DNA from: Bacteroides sp.
GTDB taxonomy: Bacteria; Bacteroidota; Bacteroidia; Bacteroidales; Muribaculaceae
DNA length: 43,015 bases
Assembly (NCBI GenBank): GCA_014801585.1
Contig: JAAVDX010000015.1
Coordinates: 1-43,015, forward strand
Direction of reading: 5' to 3'
Shown: piece by piece, positions 15,603 through 24,989 of the stretch
Layout: the number at the start of each line of letters is the position of its first letter
Numbering within the stretch: the first letter of the stretch is position 1
Notes under the pieces: model-generated
The model's database searches: none
Told to the model about the DNA's origin: nothing
What the model saw: only the letters and a program-made list of their open reading frames with translations
Made by a program: the position numbers and the translations under genes

Positions 15603-16349
15603 ATGAAATTACTTGAAGGAAAGGTAGCGCTTATCACAGGAGCTGCCCGCGGCATCGGCAAGGCCCTTGCACTGAAATTTGCTTCTGAGGGTGCGGATAT
15701 CGCATTCACTGATCTCGTGATTGACGAAAATGGTGAGCAGACCGTGAAAGAGATCGAGGCTCTCGGCGTGAAATGCAAAGGATATGCGAGCAACGCAGCC
15801 GACTTCGCTCAGACGGAAGAGGTAGTGGCAGAAGTGAAGAAAGACTTCGGCAAGATCGATATTCTCGTAAACAACGCGGGTATCACCAAGGATGGTCTTA
15901 TGCTTCGCATGACAGAGGCTCAGTGGGATGCAGTGATCGCTGTGAATCTGAAATCAGCCTTCAACTTTATCCATGCAGTATTGCCGATCATGATGCGTCA
16001 GAAATCAGGTTCGATCATCAATATGGCGTCGGTAGTAGGTGTGCACGGTAATGCAGGTCAGTCAAACTATGCAGCATCGAAGGCGGGTCTCATCGCACTT
16101 GCGAAGAGTATCGCGCAGGAGGTGGGCAGCCGTGGCATCCGCGCGAATGCAATCGCTCCAGGCTTTATCGAGACAGCTATGACGGCTGCTCTGCCGGATG
16201 ATATCCGCAAAGAGTGGGTAGGCAAAATCCCCTTGCGTCGCGGCGGTCAGGTAGAGGATATCGCTAATGTGGCTACCTTCCTTGCTTCTGACATGTCGGG
16301 CTATGTCACCGGTCAGGTGATTCAGGTAGACGGCGGTATGAATATGTAA
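15603..16349 (+). CDS. fabG: 3-oxoacyl-ACP reductase
   Basis: A 248-residue short-chain dehydrogenase that reduces 3-oxoacyl-ACP with NADPH in the fatty-acid elongation cycle. Nucleotide motif TGAARGIG (12-19), NNAG (90-93), Asn115 and the catalytic Ser143, Tyr156, Lys160 (SNYAASKAG) are intact, and the C-terminus VIQVDGGMNM is typical of FabG. It is 88 bp after fabH; the gap contains an inverted repeat around GTGGA/TCCAC (15532-15552) that may modulate expression. A terminator follows at 16391. Confidence 0.93.
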   Translation: MKLLEGKVALITGAARGIGKALALKFASEGADIAFTDLVIDENGEQTVKEIEALGVKCKGYASNAADFAQTEEVVAEVKKDFGKIDILVNNAGITKDGLMLRMTEAQWDAVIAVNLKSAFNFIHAVLPIMMRQKSGSIINMASVVGVHGNAGQSNYAASKAGLIALAKSIAQEVGSRGIRANAIAPGFIETAMTAALPDDIRKEWVGKIPLRRGGQVEDIANVATFLASDMSGYVTGQVIQVDGGMNM

Positions 16350-16390
16350 TGTTTTAAGACATACTCAGGCTGATAGAAGCCCCTTATAAC

Positions 16391-16445
16391 GCGGGAGAGA
16401 AGCCAACGCCGGGGAACGGCCGGGGCATTCTCTCCCCGTCTTTAT
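16391..16445 (+). terminator. Terminator after fabG
   Basis: GGGAGAGAA (16393-16401) pairs with TTCTCTCCC (16428-16436) around a GC-rich inner segment, followed by GTCTTTATT. It separates fabG from ispD. Confidence 0.7.
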
Positions 16446-16490
16446 TAGGATGTTGACGGGAAGATTTGATAAATAATTTGGGAGAACGCT

Positions 16491-17234
16491 ATGAATAAGC
16501 AACGATTCGCCGTGATAGTGGCCGGAGGGATTGGTTCGCGGGCAGGGGCGGGAATGCCGAAGCAATTTGTGGAGTTGGCCGGTGTCCCGATGATATTCCA
16601 TACTCTTCGGGCATTTGCCGACTATGATCGGAAGATGAAGATTGTAGTGGTGATGAACGGTGAGTATATGGATGTGTATGCCCGGATGTGTAGGGAACGG
16701 GAGTTTGATGTGCCGCACTCGATAGTGGAGGGTGGGGCAACGCGAGCTGAATCCGTAAGAAATGGTCTGGCTGAACTTGGCGTCTCGGCTGCGGAGGGGG
16801 CGTTGGATAGCAATGTAGCAGTGGCTATTCATGATGCGGCCCGTCCGTTGGTCAGTCGGGAACTCATCGAGAGAGGATTTGATGCGGTAGAAGAGGGTAT
16901 GGGAGTGGTGCCGGTAGTAAAAGCGGTCAATTCGTTGCGCCGGATAATCAGTCACGGGGACGGGGGGAGACTTTCTACGGTGGAGTCGCGGAGTGTGGAC
17001 AGAAACGACTATGTGGAAGTGCAGACTCCTCAGATATTCCTCTATCGGGATATATGGGAGGCTTATGGAGAGGCGGAAGATCTGAAAAGATTCACGGATG
17101 ATGCCTCAGTGGCGGAAGCTGCCGGGATGAAGATAGGCCTGTTTGAAGGTGATCACCGGAATATAAAAGTGACTACGCCGGAGGATTTCATGATTGCGGA
17201 GACGCTATTGAGGATGGAGGGAATCAAAGAATAA
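16491..17234 (+). CDS. ispD: 2-C-methyl-D-erythritol 4-phosphate cytidylyltransferase
   Basis: A 247-residue enzyme of the non-mevalonate isoprenoid pathway that joins CTP and MEP. The CTP-binding loop AGGIGSRAGAGMPKQF (11-26, Lys24), the IHDAARPLVSREL segment and QTPQIF are present; the central RAGAGMPKQFVELAG is characteristic. Length is slightly above the E. coli enzyme (236). RecG starts 18 bp later, so the two are likely one transcript, although functionally unrelated. Confidence 0.94.
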   Translation: MNKQRFAVIVAGGIGSRAGAGMPKQFVELAGVPMIFHTLRAFADYDRKMKIVVVMNGEYMDVYARMCREREFDVPHSIVEGGATRAESVRNGLAELGVSAAEGALDSNVAVAIHDAARPLVSRELIERGFDAVEEGMGVVPVVKAVNSLRRIISHGDGGRLSTVESRSVDRNDYVEVQTPQIFLYRDIWEAYGEAEDLKRFTDDASVAEAAGMKIGLFEGDHRNIKVTTPEDFMIAETLLRMEGIKE

Positions 17235-17252
17235 GTAGGGAAGAAGCAGGAT

Positions 17253-19397
17253 ATGAGCAGAAACTTTGCAGAGACCGAGATTAAATTTCTCAAAGGAGTG
17301 GGGGAGGTGAGAGCGAAACTCTTTGCCTCCGAACTCGGAGTGTGTACATTTCGGGATCTGCTGGATTATTTCCCCTTCAGATATGTAGACCGTAGTAAAT
17401 TCTATCATATCCGGGAGTTGCAGGGGGATATGCCGATGCTACAGATAAAGGGGCATTTTCTGAACTTCTCAACAGAGGGAGAGGGGAAGACGAAGCGATA
17501 TCGGGGAGCGTTTACCGACGGGTCGTTCATGATGGATGTCGTATGGTTTTCCGGCATCAAGAGAATTTCGGAGATGTACAGACCGATGAAAGAGTATGTG
17601 CTCTTTGGCAAGCCAACCCAATATAAAGGGTATTGGCAGATGGCGCATCCGGAGATCGACGAGTATAATCCGGAGCGACCACCGGCAGGGTTTCAGGGGG
17701 TGTACTCGCTGACGGAGGGGACACGCAAACGCGGGTTCGGGCAGAGGACGATACAGACAGCAGTGGCCAATCTTCTGTCGCTTCCGGCATTTGCGTCAAT
17801 GGGGGAGACGCTTCCGCGGGAGGTAATAGAACGTTATAAATTTCCTTCTCTGAGTGAGGCTTATTCAGAGCTTCATCGTCCGACGGACCCGACGAAACTT
17901 CAGAGAGCGAGGGAGAGGATGAAATTTGAAGAACTGTTTTATCTTGAATTGCAGATTCTGCGATATTCCAAGCGCCGCAGTTATCAATTGACCGGGCACG
18001 TATTCGGGAGGATAGGGGAATATTTTAATCGCTATTATACGGAATGTATACCGTTTGAGCTGACAGGGGCTCAGAAACGGGTGCTTAAGGAGATACGGGC
18101 CGATATGCGCACCGGGAGGCAGATGAACCGGCTGCTGCAGGGGGATGTCGGGAGCGGGAAGACGATGGTAGCCTTTATGTCGATGCTGATGAGTGCAGAC
18201 AACGGGTTTCAGTCGTGTCTGATGGCTCCGACGGAGATTCTTGCGGGTCAGCATTACGAGACGATCAGGGAATGGGGTGAGAAGATAGGATTGAAAGTGG
18301 CTCTACTGACCGGGTCGACGCGTGCGAAGGCGCGCCGGGAGATACATGCCGGACTTCTATCGGGGGAGATACATATCATAGTGGGCACGCATGCTCTGCT
18401 TGAGGAGAAGGTGGAATTTAAGAACTTGGGTCTGGCCGTGATCGATGAGCAACATAGATTCGGAGTGGCTCAGAGAGCGAAGATGTGGGGTAAAGGAAAG
18501 ATTCCGCCTCATGTGCTTGTAATGACGGCTACCCCGATACCGCGCACATTGGCCATGACGGTGTACGGAGATCTGGAGGTGTCGGTAATTGATGAACTTC
18601 CGCCGGGTAGAAAGCCTATCGAGACATGGCTTCGGAGTGATGCGAATCGTGGGGAGGTCAACCGGCACATATGGCGACAACTTCAGGAGGGACGTCAGAT
18701 ATATATAGTGTATCCGCTGATTCATGAGAATGAGAAGCTGAACCTTAAGAGTCTTGAGGAGGGACTGGAGCGTACGCGCGAAACCTTCCGTGATGTTGAA
18801 ATAAGTTTTGTGCATGGAAAGATGAAGCCGGCAGAGAAAGACTTCCAGATGCAGAAATTTGTGGAAGGAAAGTCGAGGATCATGGTGGCTACGACGGTGA
18901 TAGAGGTAGGAGTAAATGTGCCGAATGCTACGGTTATGGTGATTGAGAACGCTGAGCGTTTCGGGTTGTCGCAGCTTCATCAGTTGAGGGGAAGAGTCGG
19001 GCGTGGGGCTGACAGGAGCTGGTGTATACTAATGTCGAAGGAGAAACTGGCTGCGACTACGAAGCAGAGGCTCGGGATAATGACCGAGACATCCGATGGG
19101 TTTCTGATATCGGAGGCGGATATGAAACTGCGAGGGCCGGGAGATATGGAAGGGACGCAACAGAGCGGGATAGCGTTTGACCTTAAGATTGCGAATCTTG
19201 CGAAAGACGGGCAGATTGTGCAGGCGGCGCGTACGGCAGCCGAAGATGTGCTTGCCGGCAATCCGCAGATAGCGGGAGTGGCCGAACCTATGGATCGCTC
19301 GACGGCTTTGCGGCTGGAGAACGCATCTCTGCAGATATTGGCAACCGAATTGAAACGACGCTTTGAAAAGAAGGTAGACTGGAGCCTTATTTCCTGA
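17253..19397 (+). CDS. recG: ATP-dependent DNA helicase
   Basis: A 714-residue branched-DNA translocase that remodels stalled replication forks and Holliday junctions. An N-terminal wedge/OB-fold domain (about 60-150, with the VDRSKFYHIRELQGD region) precedes the helicase core: Walker A GDVGSGKT (297-304), DEQH (398-401), then TATPIPRTLAMTVYGDLEVS and the C-terminal RecG motif QLRGRVGRGADRSWC. Length fits the family. PriA, also a fork restart helicase, is encoded on the other strand at 29173. Confidence 0.95.
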   Translation: MSRNFAETEIKFLKGVGEVRAKLFASELGVCTFRDLLDYFPFRYVDRSKFYHIRELQGDMPMLQIKGHFLNFSTEGEGKTKRYRGAFTDGSFMMDVVWFSGIKRISEMYRPMKEYVLFGKPTQYKGYWQMAHPEIDEYNPERPPAGFQGVYSLTEGTRKRGFGQRTIQTAVANLLSLPAFASMGETLPREVIERYKFPSLSEAYSELHRPTDPTKLQRARERMKFEELFYLELQILRYSKRRSYQLTGHVFGRIGEYFNRYYTECIPFELTGAQKRVLKEIRADMRTGRQMNRLLQGDVGSGKTMVAFMSMLMSADNGFQSCLMAPTEILAGQHYETIREWGEKIGLKVALLTGSTRAKARREIHAGLLSGEIHIIVGTHALLEEKVEFKNLGLAVIDEQHRFGVAQRAKMWGKGKIPPHVLVMTATPIPRTLAMTVYGDLEVSVIDELPPGRKPIETWLRSDANRGEVNRHIWRQLQEGRQIYIVYPLIHENEKLNLKSLEEGLERTRETFRDVEISFVHGKMKPAEKDFQMQKFVEGKSRIMVATTVIEVGVNVPNATVMVIENAERFGLSQLHQLRGRVGRGADRSWCILMSKEKLAATTKQRLGIMTETSDGFLISEADMKLRGPGDMEGTQQSGIAFDLKIANLAKDGQIVQAARTAAEDVLAGNPQIAGVAEPMDRSTALRLENASLQILATELKRRFEKKVDWSLIS

Positions 19398-19515
19398 TGG
19401 GGAGAGGCGGGAGGTTTAGGAAATTCATGTCGGGAAGTAAAGAAATCCGGTGAGCAGAGGATGATATGGGGATGGAAGATTAAAACCACTTTAAGTCAGG
19501 GATTGTTATAGAGTT

Positions 19516-20850
19516 ATGAAAGAGAAAGAAATACGTGCCCTTCTTGCGGAAAAAGAAGGGATTGAGACGCTGAATCCGATGCAGGAAAAGATGTTGCAGG
19601 CGGGTTCGGAAAAGCGTGATATAATTCTGCTGTCGCCTACGGGATCGGGAAAGACGGTTGCGTTCGGTGTGCCATTGCTTAAGATGCTTAAGAATCCTAC
19701 GGGGCAGGTGCAGGCTGTCGTGATAGCACCGAGTAGAGAGCTCGTGATTCAGATTGCGGGAGTGTTGCGTAATATCGGTGGTGAGTTTCGCGTAGTGGCT
19801 CTGTATGGCGGGCATAAGGTAGAGGATGAGGTAAACTCACTGAGGGTTACGCCTGATATAATTGTGGCGACTCCGGGGCGCCTGCTTGATCATGCAGTGA
19901 GAAGGAATGTGGATCTTCTACCGACTCGTATTCTTGTGCTGGATGAATTTGATAAATCCCTCGAGCTCGGATTTGAGACAGAGATGGAGAAGATTATCAA
20001 ACGAATGAAGAATCTTAGCCGGATAATTCTGACGTCGGCTACGGATGCGGCCACACTACCTGACTTTCTTCCAATTAAAGAACCGGTAATCCTTAACTTT
20101 CTTGAAGGGAATGAGTCGCTCAAGAAGAGGATGAAAATCCATAAGGTGGAGAGCGACGACCGCGACAAGCTGCAGAGCCTTCTGACGCTTCTTAAGAATA
20201 TTACGGGGGAGGAGAATCCGGAGCGATCCATTATTTTTGTGAATCATAGGGAGAGCGCTGAGCGTATCTATGACTATCTGAAAAAGAAGGGTTGTTCGTG
20301 TGTGCTATATCATGGTGCGCTTGATCAGCAGAAGCGCGAGTCTGCGCTTGCCGCATTTAACTCCGGTGCGCGTCCGATACTCATAGCTACGGATCTGGCG
20401 GCTCGCGGACTGGATATTGAGGGGGTTGAGAATGTAGTGCACTATCACCTTCCGCTTACTCCGGAAGCATATACCCACCGCAATGGGCGTACGGCGCGAG
20501 TGGCCCGGGAGGGTGACGTGTATCTGCTTGTGGGCCCGGACGAGACATTGGCCGATTATATTCAGCCTGATGATGTGTATCGGCCGGATCCGGCTCGGGA
20601 GAACGCGCTCGACAGCGGGATGGAACTCCTATACGTCACAGGAGGAAAGCGCGAGAAAGTATCGCGCGGAGACTTGCTCGGCTGGATGGTGAAAGAGGCC
20701 GGAGCGAAGGCTGATGAGATAGGGAAGATATCAGTGTTCGACCACTATTCACTTGTAGCTGTGAATCGTGGGGCGGCAAAGAAAATAATTGAGGCATCGC
20801 GGATTAAGAAAATAAAGGGGGAAAAACGCAAGATATCAATTTTGGGATAA
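19516..20850 (+). CDS. DbpA-like DEAD-box RNA helicase with DEFD motif
   Basis: A 444-residue helicase, shorter than most DEAD-box proteins. Motif I is PTGSGKT (41-47), Ia APSREL (71-76), motif III SAT (174-176) and motif VI HRNGRTAR (321-328). Motif II reads DEFD (143-146), not DEAD, and VI has HRNGRTAR with Asn where a variable residue is usual. The C-terminus (about 378-443) ends ISVFDHYSLVAVNRG..KIKGEKRKISIL, which resembles the DbpA RNA-binding domain that docks on 23S rRNA hairpin 92. I infer a role in large-subunit assembly. It is 118 bp after recG and probably has its own expression. Confidence 0.88.
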   Translation: MKEKEIRALLAEKEGIETLNPMQEKMLQAGSEKRDIILLSPTGSGKTVAFGVPLLKMLKNPTGQVQAVVIAPSRELVIQIAGVLRNIGGEFRVVALYGGHKVEDEVNSLRVTPDIIVATPGRLLDHAVRRNVDLLPTRILVLDEFDKSLELGFETEMEKIIKRMKNLSRIILTSATDAATLPDFLPIKEPVILNFLEGNESLKKRMKIHKVESDDRDKLQSLLTLLKNITGEENPERSIIFVNHRESAERIYDYLKKKGCSCVLYHGALDQQKRESALAAFNSGARPILIATDLAARGLDIEGVENVVHYHLPLTPEAYTHRNGRTARVAREGDVYLLVGPDETLADYIQPDDVYRPDPARENALDSGMELLYVTGGKREKVSRGDLLGWMVKEAGAKADEIGKISVFDHYSLVAVNRGAAKKIIEASRIKKIKGEKRKISILG

Positions 20851-20951
20851 TAAGAGGGGTTTTATTTAGATTTGTTATAAATAAGAATCATTGAGTTGAA
20901 CTTCAACGTAAAAAATGATGGAAACAGGGCTGATAATTCATGAGAAAATAT

Positions 20952-21156
20952 TAACTTTGCATAATTGTGAGGTATAGCGAGGCCGAGGCTCAAAAAGAGT
21001 CGGGTCCGCACTTATGATTCAGACTTAAGGAAAACGAAAAATCTAATTACATCATACAGGTGAATCTGCATCTTTCATCTTACGGCGTTGTGCGTTTCAA
21101 AGCGTAAGGACAAAGAAGTAAAAGGATAAAGGATTCAAAAAATCTTAGAAATAAAT
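20952..21156 (+). promoter_or_regulatory. Promoter and leader of nifJ
   Basis: TAACTTTG at 20952-20959 matches the -7 box; the -33 is not clear. Expected start is near 20966, leaving a leader of about 190 nt. It contains CTTACG/CGTAAG (21079-21084 with 21103-21108) and a GAGGCC/GGCTC-rich segment near 20980-20993, plus an A-rich motif (21029-21043) shared with the DUF4494 leader. The long, structured leader could allow control of an abundant enzyme; I recognise no named riboswitch. Confidence 0.5.
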
Positions 21157-24100
21157 ATGAGTAAAGAAAAACAGTTTCTGACCTGTGATGGTAACCAGGC
21201 TGCGGCACATGTGAGCTACATGTTCAGCGAAGTTGCAGCGATCTATCCCATCACTCCGTCATCGACCATGGCTGAATATGTCGACGACTGGAGCGCCGCA
21301 GGCAGAAAGAACATCTTCGGCGAGACAGTATTGGTGCAGGAAATGCAGAGTGAGGCAGGCGCTGCGGGAGCCGTTCACGGTTCGCTTCAGGCAGGTGCAC
21401 TGACTTCGACCTACACTGCGTCACAGGGTCTGCTGCTGATGATTCCTAACATGTATAAGATTGCCGGCGAATTGCTTCCCTGCGTGTTCCACGTATCGGC
21501 TCGTACGATCGCATCTCACGCACTTTCCATCTTCGGCGACCATCAGGATGTAATGTCGGCTCGCCAGACAGGTTTTGCAATGCTTTGCGAAGGCAGCGTG
21601 CAGGAGGTAATGGACCTTGCCGGAGTCGCTCATCTCTCCACGATCAAGAGCCGTGTGCCCTTCATCAACTTCTTCGACGGATTCCGCACTTCGCATGAGA
21701 TCCAGAAGATTGAGGTGATCGATCAGGACGCTCTCGCAAATCTTCTCGACCGCGATGCGCTTGCAGAGTTCCGCGCACGCGCACTGAATCCCGATGCTCC
21801 GGTAGCCCGCGGCATGGCGGAGAATCCGGACGTATTCTTCCAGCATCGTGAGGCCAGCAACAAATATTATGAGGCTGTACCGGAGATCGTTGAGGAATAT
21901 CTCAAGGAGATCAGCAAAATCACAGGCCGCAATTATGGACTGTTTGACTATTACGGTGATCCTGAGGCTGAGAATGTCATCATTGCTATGGGCAGTGTGA
22001 CTGAGGCTATTAAGGAGACTATCGATTACCTGACAAAGCAGGGTAAGAAGGTAGGTCTTGTAAGCGTTCATCTGTATCGTCCGTTCTCAGCAAAGCACTT
22101 CCTCGCTGCTGTCCCCAAGACTGCGAAGCGTATCGCAGTGCTTGACCGCACTAAAGAACCCGGTGCGAACGGCGAACCCCTCTATCTCGACGTGAAGGAT
22201 GTATTCTATGGCAAGGAGAATGCCCCGCTGATCATCGGCGGTCGCTATGGCCTCTCTTCGAAGGATACCACTCCCGCTCAGATCCTCGCCGTGTATGAAA
22301 ATCTTGAACTCCCCGAGCCCAAGAATCATTTCACTATCGGCATCGTCGACGACGTAACTTTCCACTCGCTGCCCCAGCTCCCCGAGATGCACCTCGGCGG
22401 CGACTCTATCTTCTCTGCTAAGTTCTACGGTCTCGGTGCTGACGGCACAGTGGGCGCTAACAAGAACTCAGTGAAGATCATCGGTGAGAATACCGACAAG
22501 TACTGTCAGGCTTACTTCGAGTATGACTCAAAGAAATCCGGCGGTTTCACTTGCTCTCACCTCCGCTTCGGCGACGAACCTATTCGTTCGACTTACTTCG
22601 TAAATACTCCTAACTTCGTGGCATGTCACGTGCAGGCTTATCTCCACATGTACGACGTGACTCGCGGTCTGCTCCCCAACGGCACATTCCTTCTCAATAC
22701 TATCTGGGAAGGTGAGGAACTTGCGAAGAACCTCCCCGTTCGCGTTAAGAAATATCTCGCGAAGAATAATATCACCCTCTATTATATCAACGCTTCCAAG
22801 ATCGCTCAGGAGATCGGTCTCGGTAACCGCACCAACACTATTCTTCAGTCTGCTTTCTTCCGCATTACTGAGGTTATTCCCGTTGATCTCGCTGTAGAGC
22901 AGATGAAGAAATTCATCGTGAAGAGCTATGGCAAGAAGGGTGAGAACATCGTCAATATGAACTATGCGGCTGTTGACCGCGGTTCGGAATATCATAAGCT
23001 GGAAGTGGATCCCGCATGGGCTGAACTTCCCGATGAGGCTCCCGAGCACAGCGATGCTCCTGCATTCATCTCGAATGTCGTGAAACCCATCAACGCTCAG
23101 GACGGCTATTCACTCCCCGTGAGCACATTCGTAGATCGTGCAGACGGCACGTGGCCTCAGGGCACTGCTGCTTATGAGAAGCGCGGTGTGGCTGCATTCG
23201 TTCCCGAATGGAATCCCGAGAACTGTATTCAGTGTAACAAGTGTGCATATGTATGTCCTCACGCTTCTATCCGTCCGTTCCTGCTTAATGCAGAGGAGAT
23301 GGCTAACGCTCCGTTTGGTGAGGATCACACTATTCCGGCTATCGGTAAGGGCTTCGAAGGTCTGCGCTTCGTGCAGCAGGTAGACGTGCTCGACTGTCTT
23401 GGTTGCGGCAACTGTGTTGACGTATGTCCCGGTAAGAAGGGCGTGAAGGCTCTCGAGATGAAGCACATCGAGTCTCAGCTCGGTCAGGATAAGAACTGGG
23501 AATACTGTATTAAGGAAGTGGCTTCCAAGCAGAATCTCGTCGACACTAAACTTAACGTGAAGAACAGCCAGTTCGCTACTCCGATGTTTGAGTTCTCAGG
23601 TGCTTGCTCCGGCTGCGGTGAGACTCCGTATCTGAAGCTCGTCAGCCAGCTCTTCGGTGATCATGAGATCGTCGCTAATGCTACGGGTTGCTCTTCGATC
23701 TATTCCGGTTCGGTGCCTTCTACTCCTTACACAACTAATGCTGACGGTCATGGTCCGGCATGGGCTAACTCACTCTTCGAGGACTTCTGCGAATTTGGTC
23801 TCGGTATGCGCATCGCGTATGAAAAGATGCGTGCTCGCCTTGTAGACCTCGCTGAGAAGTCGCAGACATGTGACTGCTGCACTCCCGAAGCGAAGGCAGC
23901 TGCCAAGGAATGGCTCGAAGTAAGAGAGGATGCCGATAAGTCTCGTGTAGCAGGTGAGAAATGGGCGGCAGCCGCAGAGGCTAACTCTGCCAACTGCAAT
24001 ATCTGCAAGGAAGCAGCCAACCTGAAGCATTATATGACTAAGCGCAGCCAGTGGATTATCGGTGGCGACGGTGCAAGCTATGATATCGGTTTCGGTGGAC

Positions 24101-24747
24101 TTGACCACGTGATTGCATCCGGTAAGAATGTAAATATTCTCGTGCTCGACACAGAGGTTTACTCTAACACCGGTGGTCAGTCATCCAAGTCTACTCCTAT
24201 CGGTGCAATCGCTAAGTTTGCTGCTGCAGGTAAGCGTATCCGCAAGAAAGATCTTGGTCTGATTGCTACTACCTACGGCTACGTTTACGTGGCTCAGGTA
24301 GCTATGGGCGCTGATAATGCTCAGACTCTTAAGGCTATCCGTGAGGCAGAGGCTTATGATGGTCCGTCGCTGATCATTGCTTACTCACCCTGTATCAACC
24401 ATGGTCTGAAGGCAGGTATGGGTCATAGCCAGGAAGAGGAGCGTCGTGCGGTAGAATGTGGTTACTGGCAGCTCTGGCGCTATAATCCCGATGAGGAAGC
24501 TAAGGGCAACAATCCGTTCTCACTCGACAGCAAGGAACCGCAGTGGGATAAGTTTGATGACTTCCTGAAAGGTGAGGTTCGTTTTGCATCTGTATGGAAG
24601 ATGTATCCGGATGCAGCGGCCGAGCTCTTCAAGGCAGCTAAGGACAACGCTCAGTGGCGCTACAACAACTATAAGCGTCTGGCAGCCCAGAACTGGGGAG
24701 TAGATCCCGAGCTTACTCCCGAGGAGATCGCGCTCCGTAAGGGATAA
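21157..24747 (+). CDS. nifJ: Pyruvate:ferredoxin (flavodoxin) oxidoreductase
   Basis: A 1196-residue homodimeric enzyme that decarboxylates pyruvate to acetyl-CoA and CO2 and reduces ferredoxin; the main pyruvate-oxidising route in anaerobic Bacteroidetes. All domains are in one chain. YPITPSSTMAEY marks domain I; the ferredoxin-like domain has two 4Fe-4S clusters (CIQCNKCAYVCP from Cys690 and CLGCGNCVDVCP from Cys747); the cluster near TPP uses Cys817 and Cys820 in ACSGCGETPY. The TPP site begins at GGDG (969-972) and continues to DTEVYSNTGGQ. Codon use looks like a highly expressed gene. A terminator follows. Confidence 0.97.
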   Translation: MSKEKQFLTCDGNQAAAHVSYMFSEVAAIYPITPSSTMAEYVDDWSAAGRKNIFGETVLVQEMQSEAGAAGAVHGSLQAGALTSTYTASQGLLLMIPNMYKIAGELLPCVFHVSARTIASHALSIFGDHQDVMSARQTGFAMLCEGSVQEVMDLAGVAHLSTIKSRVPFINFFDGFRTSHEIQKIEVIDQDALANLLDRDALAEFRARALNPDAPVARGMAENPDVFFQHREASNKYYEAVPEIVEEYLKEISKITGRNYGLFDYYGDPEAENVIIAMGSVTEAIKETIDYLTKQGKKVGLVSVHLYRPFSAKHFLAAVPKTAKRIAVLDRTKEPGANGEPLYLDVKDVFYGKENAPLIIGGRYGLSSKDTTPAQILAVYENLELPEPKNHFTIGIVDDVTFHSLPQLPEMHLGGDSIFSAKFYGLGADGTVGANKNSVKIIGENTDKYCQAYFEYDSKKSGGFTCSHLRFGDEPIRSTYFVNTPNFVACHVQAYLHMYDVTRGLLPNGTFLLNTIWEGEELAKNLPVRVKKYLAKNNITLYYINASKIAQEIGLGNRTNTILQSAFFRITEVIPVDLAVEQMKKFIVKSYGKKGENIVNMNYAAVDRGSEYHKLEVDPAWAELPDEAPEHSDAPAFISNVVKPINAQDGYSLPVSTFVDRADGTWPQGTAAYEKRGVAAFVPEWNPENCIQCNKCAYVCPHASIRPFLLNAEEMANAPFGEDHTIPAIGKGFEGLRFVQQVDVLDCLGCGNCVDVCPGKKGVKALEMKHIESQLGQDKNWEYCIKEVASKQNLVDTKLNVKNSQFATPMFEFSGACSGCGETPYLKLVSQLFGDHEIVANATGCSSIYSGSVPSTPYTTNADGHGPAWANSLFEDFCEFGLGMRIAYEKMRARLVDLAEKSQTCDCCTPEAKAAAKEWLEVREDADKSRVAGEKWAAAAEANSANCNICKEAANLKHYMTKRSQWIIGGDGASYDIGFGGLDHVIASGKNVNILVLDTEVYSNTGGQSSKSTPIGAIAKFAAAGKRIRKKDLGLIATTYGYVYVAQVAMGADNAQTLKAIREAEAYDGPSLIIAYSPCINHGLKAGMGHSQEEERRAVECGYWQLWRYNPDEEAKGNNPFSLDSKEPQWDKFDDFLKGEVRFASVWKMYPDAAAELFKAAKDNAQWRYNNYKRLAAQNWGVDPELTPEEIALRKG

Positions 24748-24779
24748 GACTGATTCGTAAAATAACAATCGATACATAA

Positions 24780-24815
24780 AAGAAGGCCGTTCCGGATTTT
24801 CGGAGCGGCCTTCTT
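24780..24815. terminator. Bidirectional terminator between nifJ and bioGC
   Basis: A 15-bp stem (24780-24794 with 24801-24815, one U-G wobble) with a 6-nt loop lies 33 bp after the nifJ stop. On the minus strand it is followed by TTTTATG. It separates convergent transcripts. Confidence 0.8.
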
Positions 24816-24912
24816 AAATTTATAAAGGGTAATAGTGGTGATCTTTCTTCTGAAGAGGGACTTTTTCGAATATGCAAATATTTTTCGATTTTTTGTTTTT
24901 TGGGGTGAAATA

Positions 24913-24980
24913 TTTTTTGGGGGGATTTGGGTCGCGCCTGTTAGGCGCTTCACTGAACTATGCTTTTTTGGGGGGGATTG
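24913..24980. repeat. Third copy of the 35-bp hairpin repeat, with flanking G-runs
   Basis: The core at 24933-24967 is identical to those at 238-272 and 304-338. It is flanked on both sides by near-identical strings: TTTTTTGGGGGG then ATTTGGG on the left, and TTTTTTGGGGGGG then ATTGGG on the right. The stop codon of the bioGC fusion gene is 23 bp beyond the core, the same orientation and nearly the same position relative to the gene as at folC. Confidence 0.75.
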
Positions 24981-24989
24981 GGTTAGCTA

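Noticed and set aside
20851-20951. Terminator after the DbpA-like helicase
   Set aside because: Only short, weak inverted repeats (GTTGAACTTCAAC) with no usable loop or T-run.
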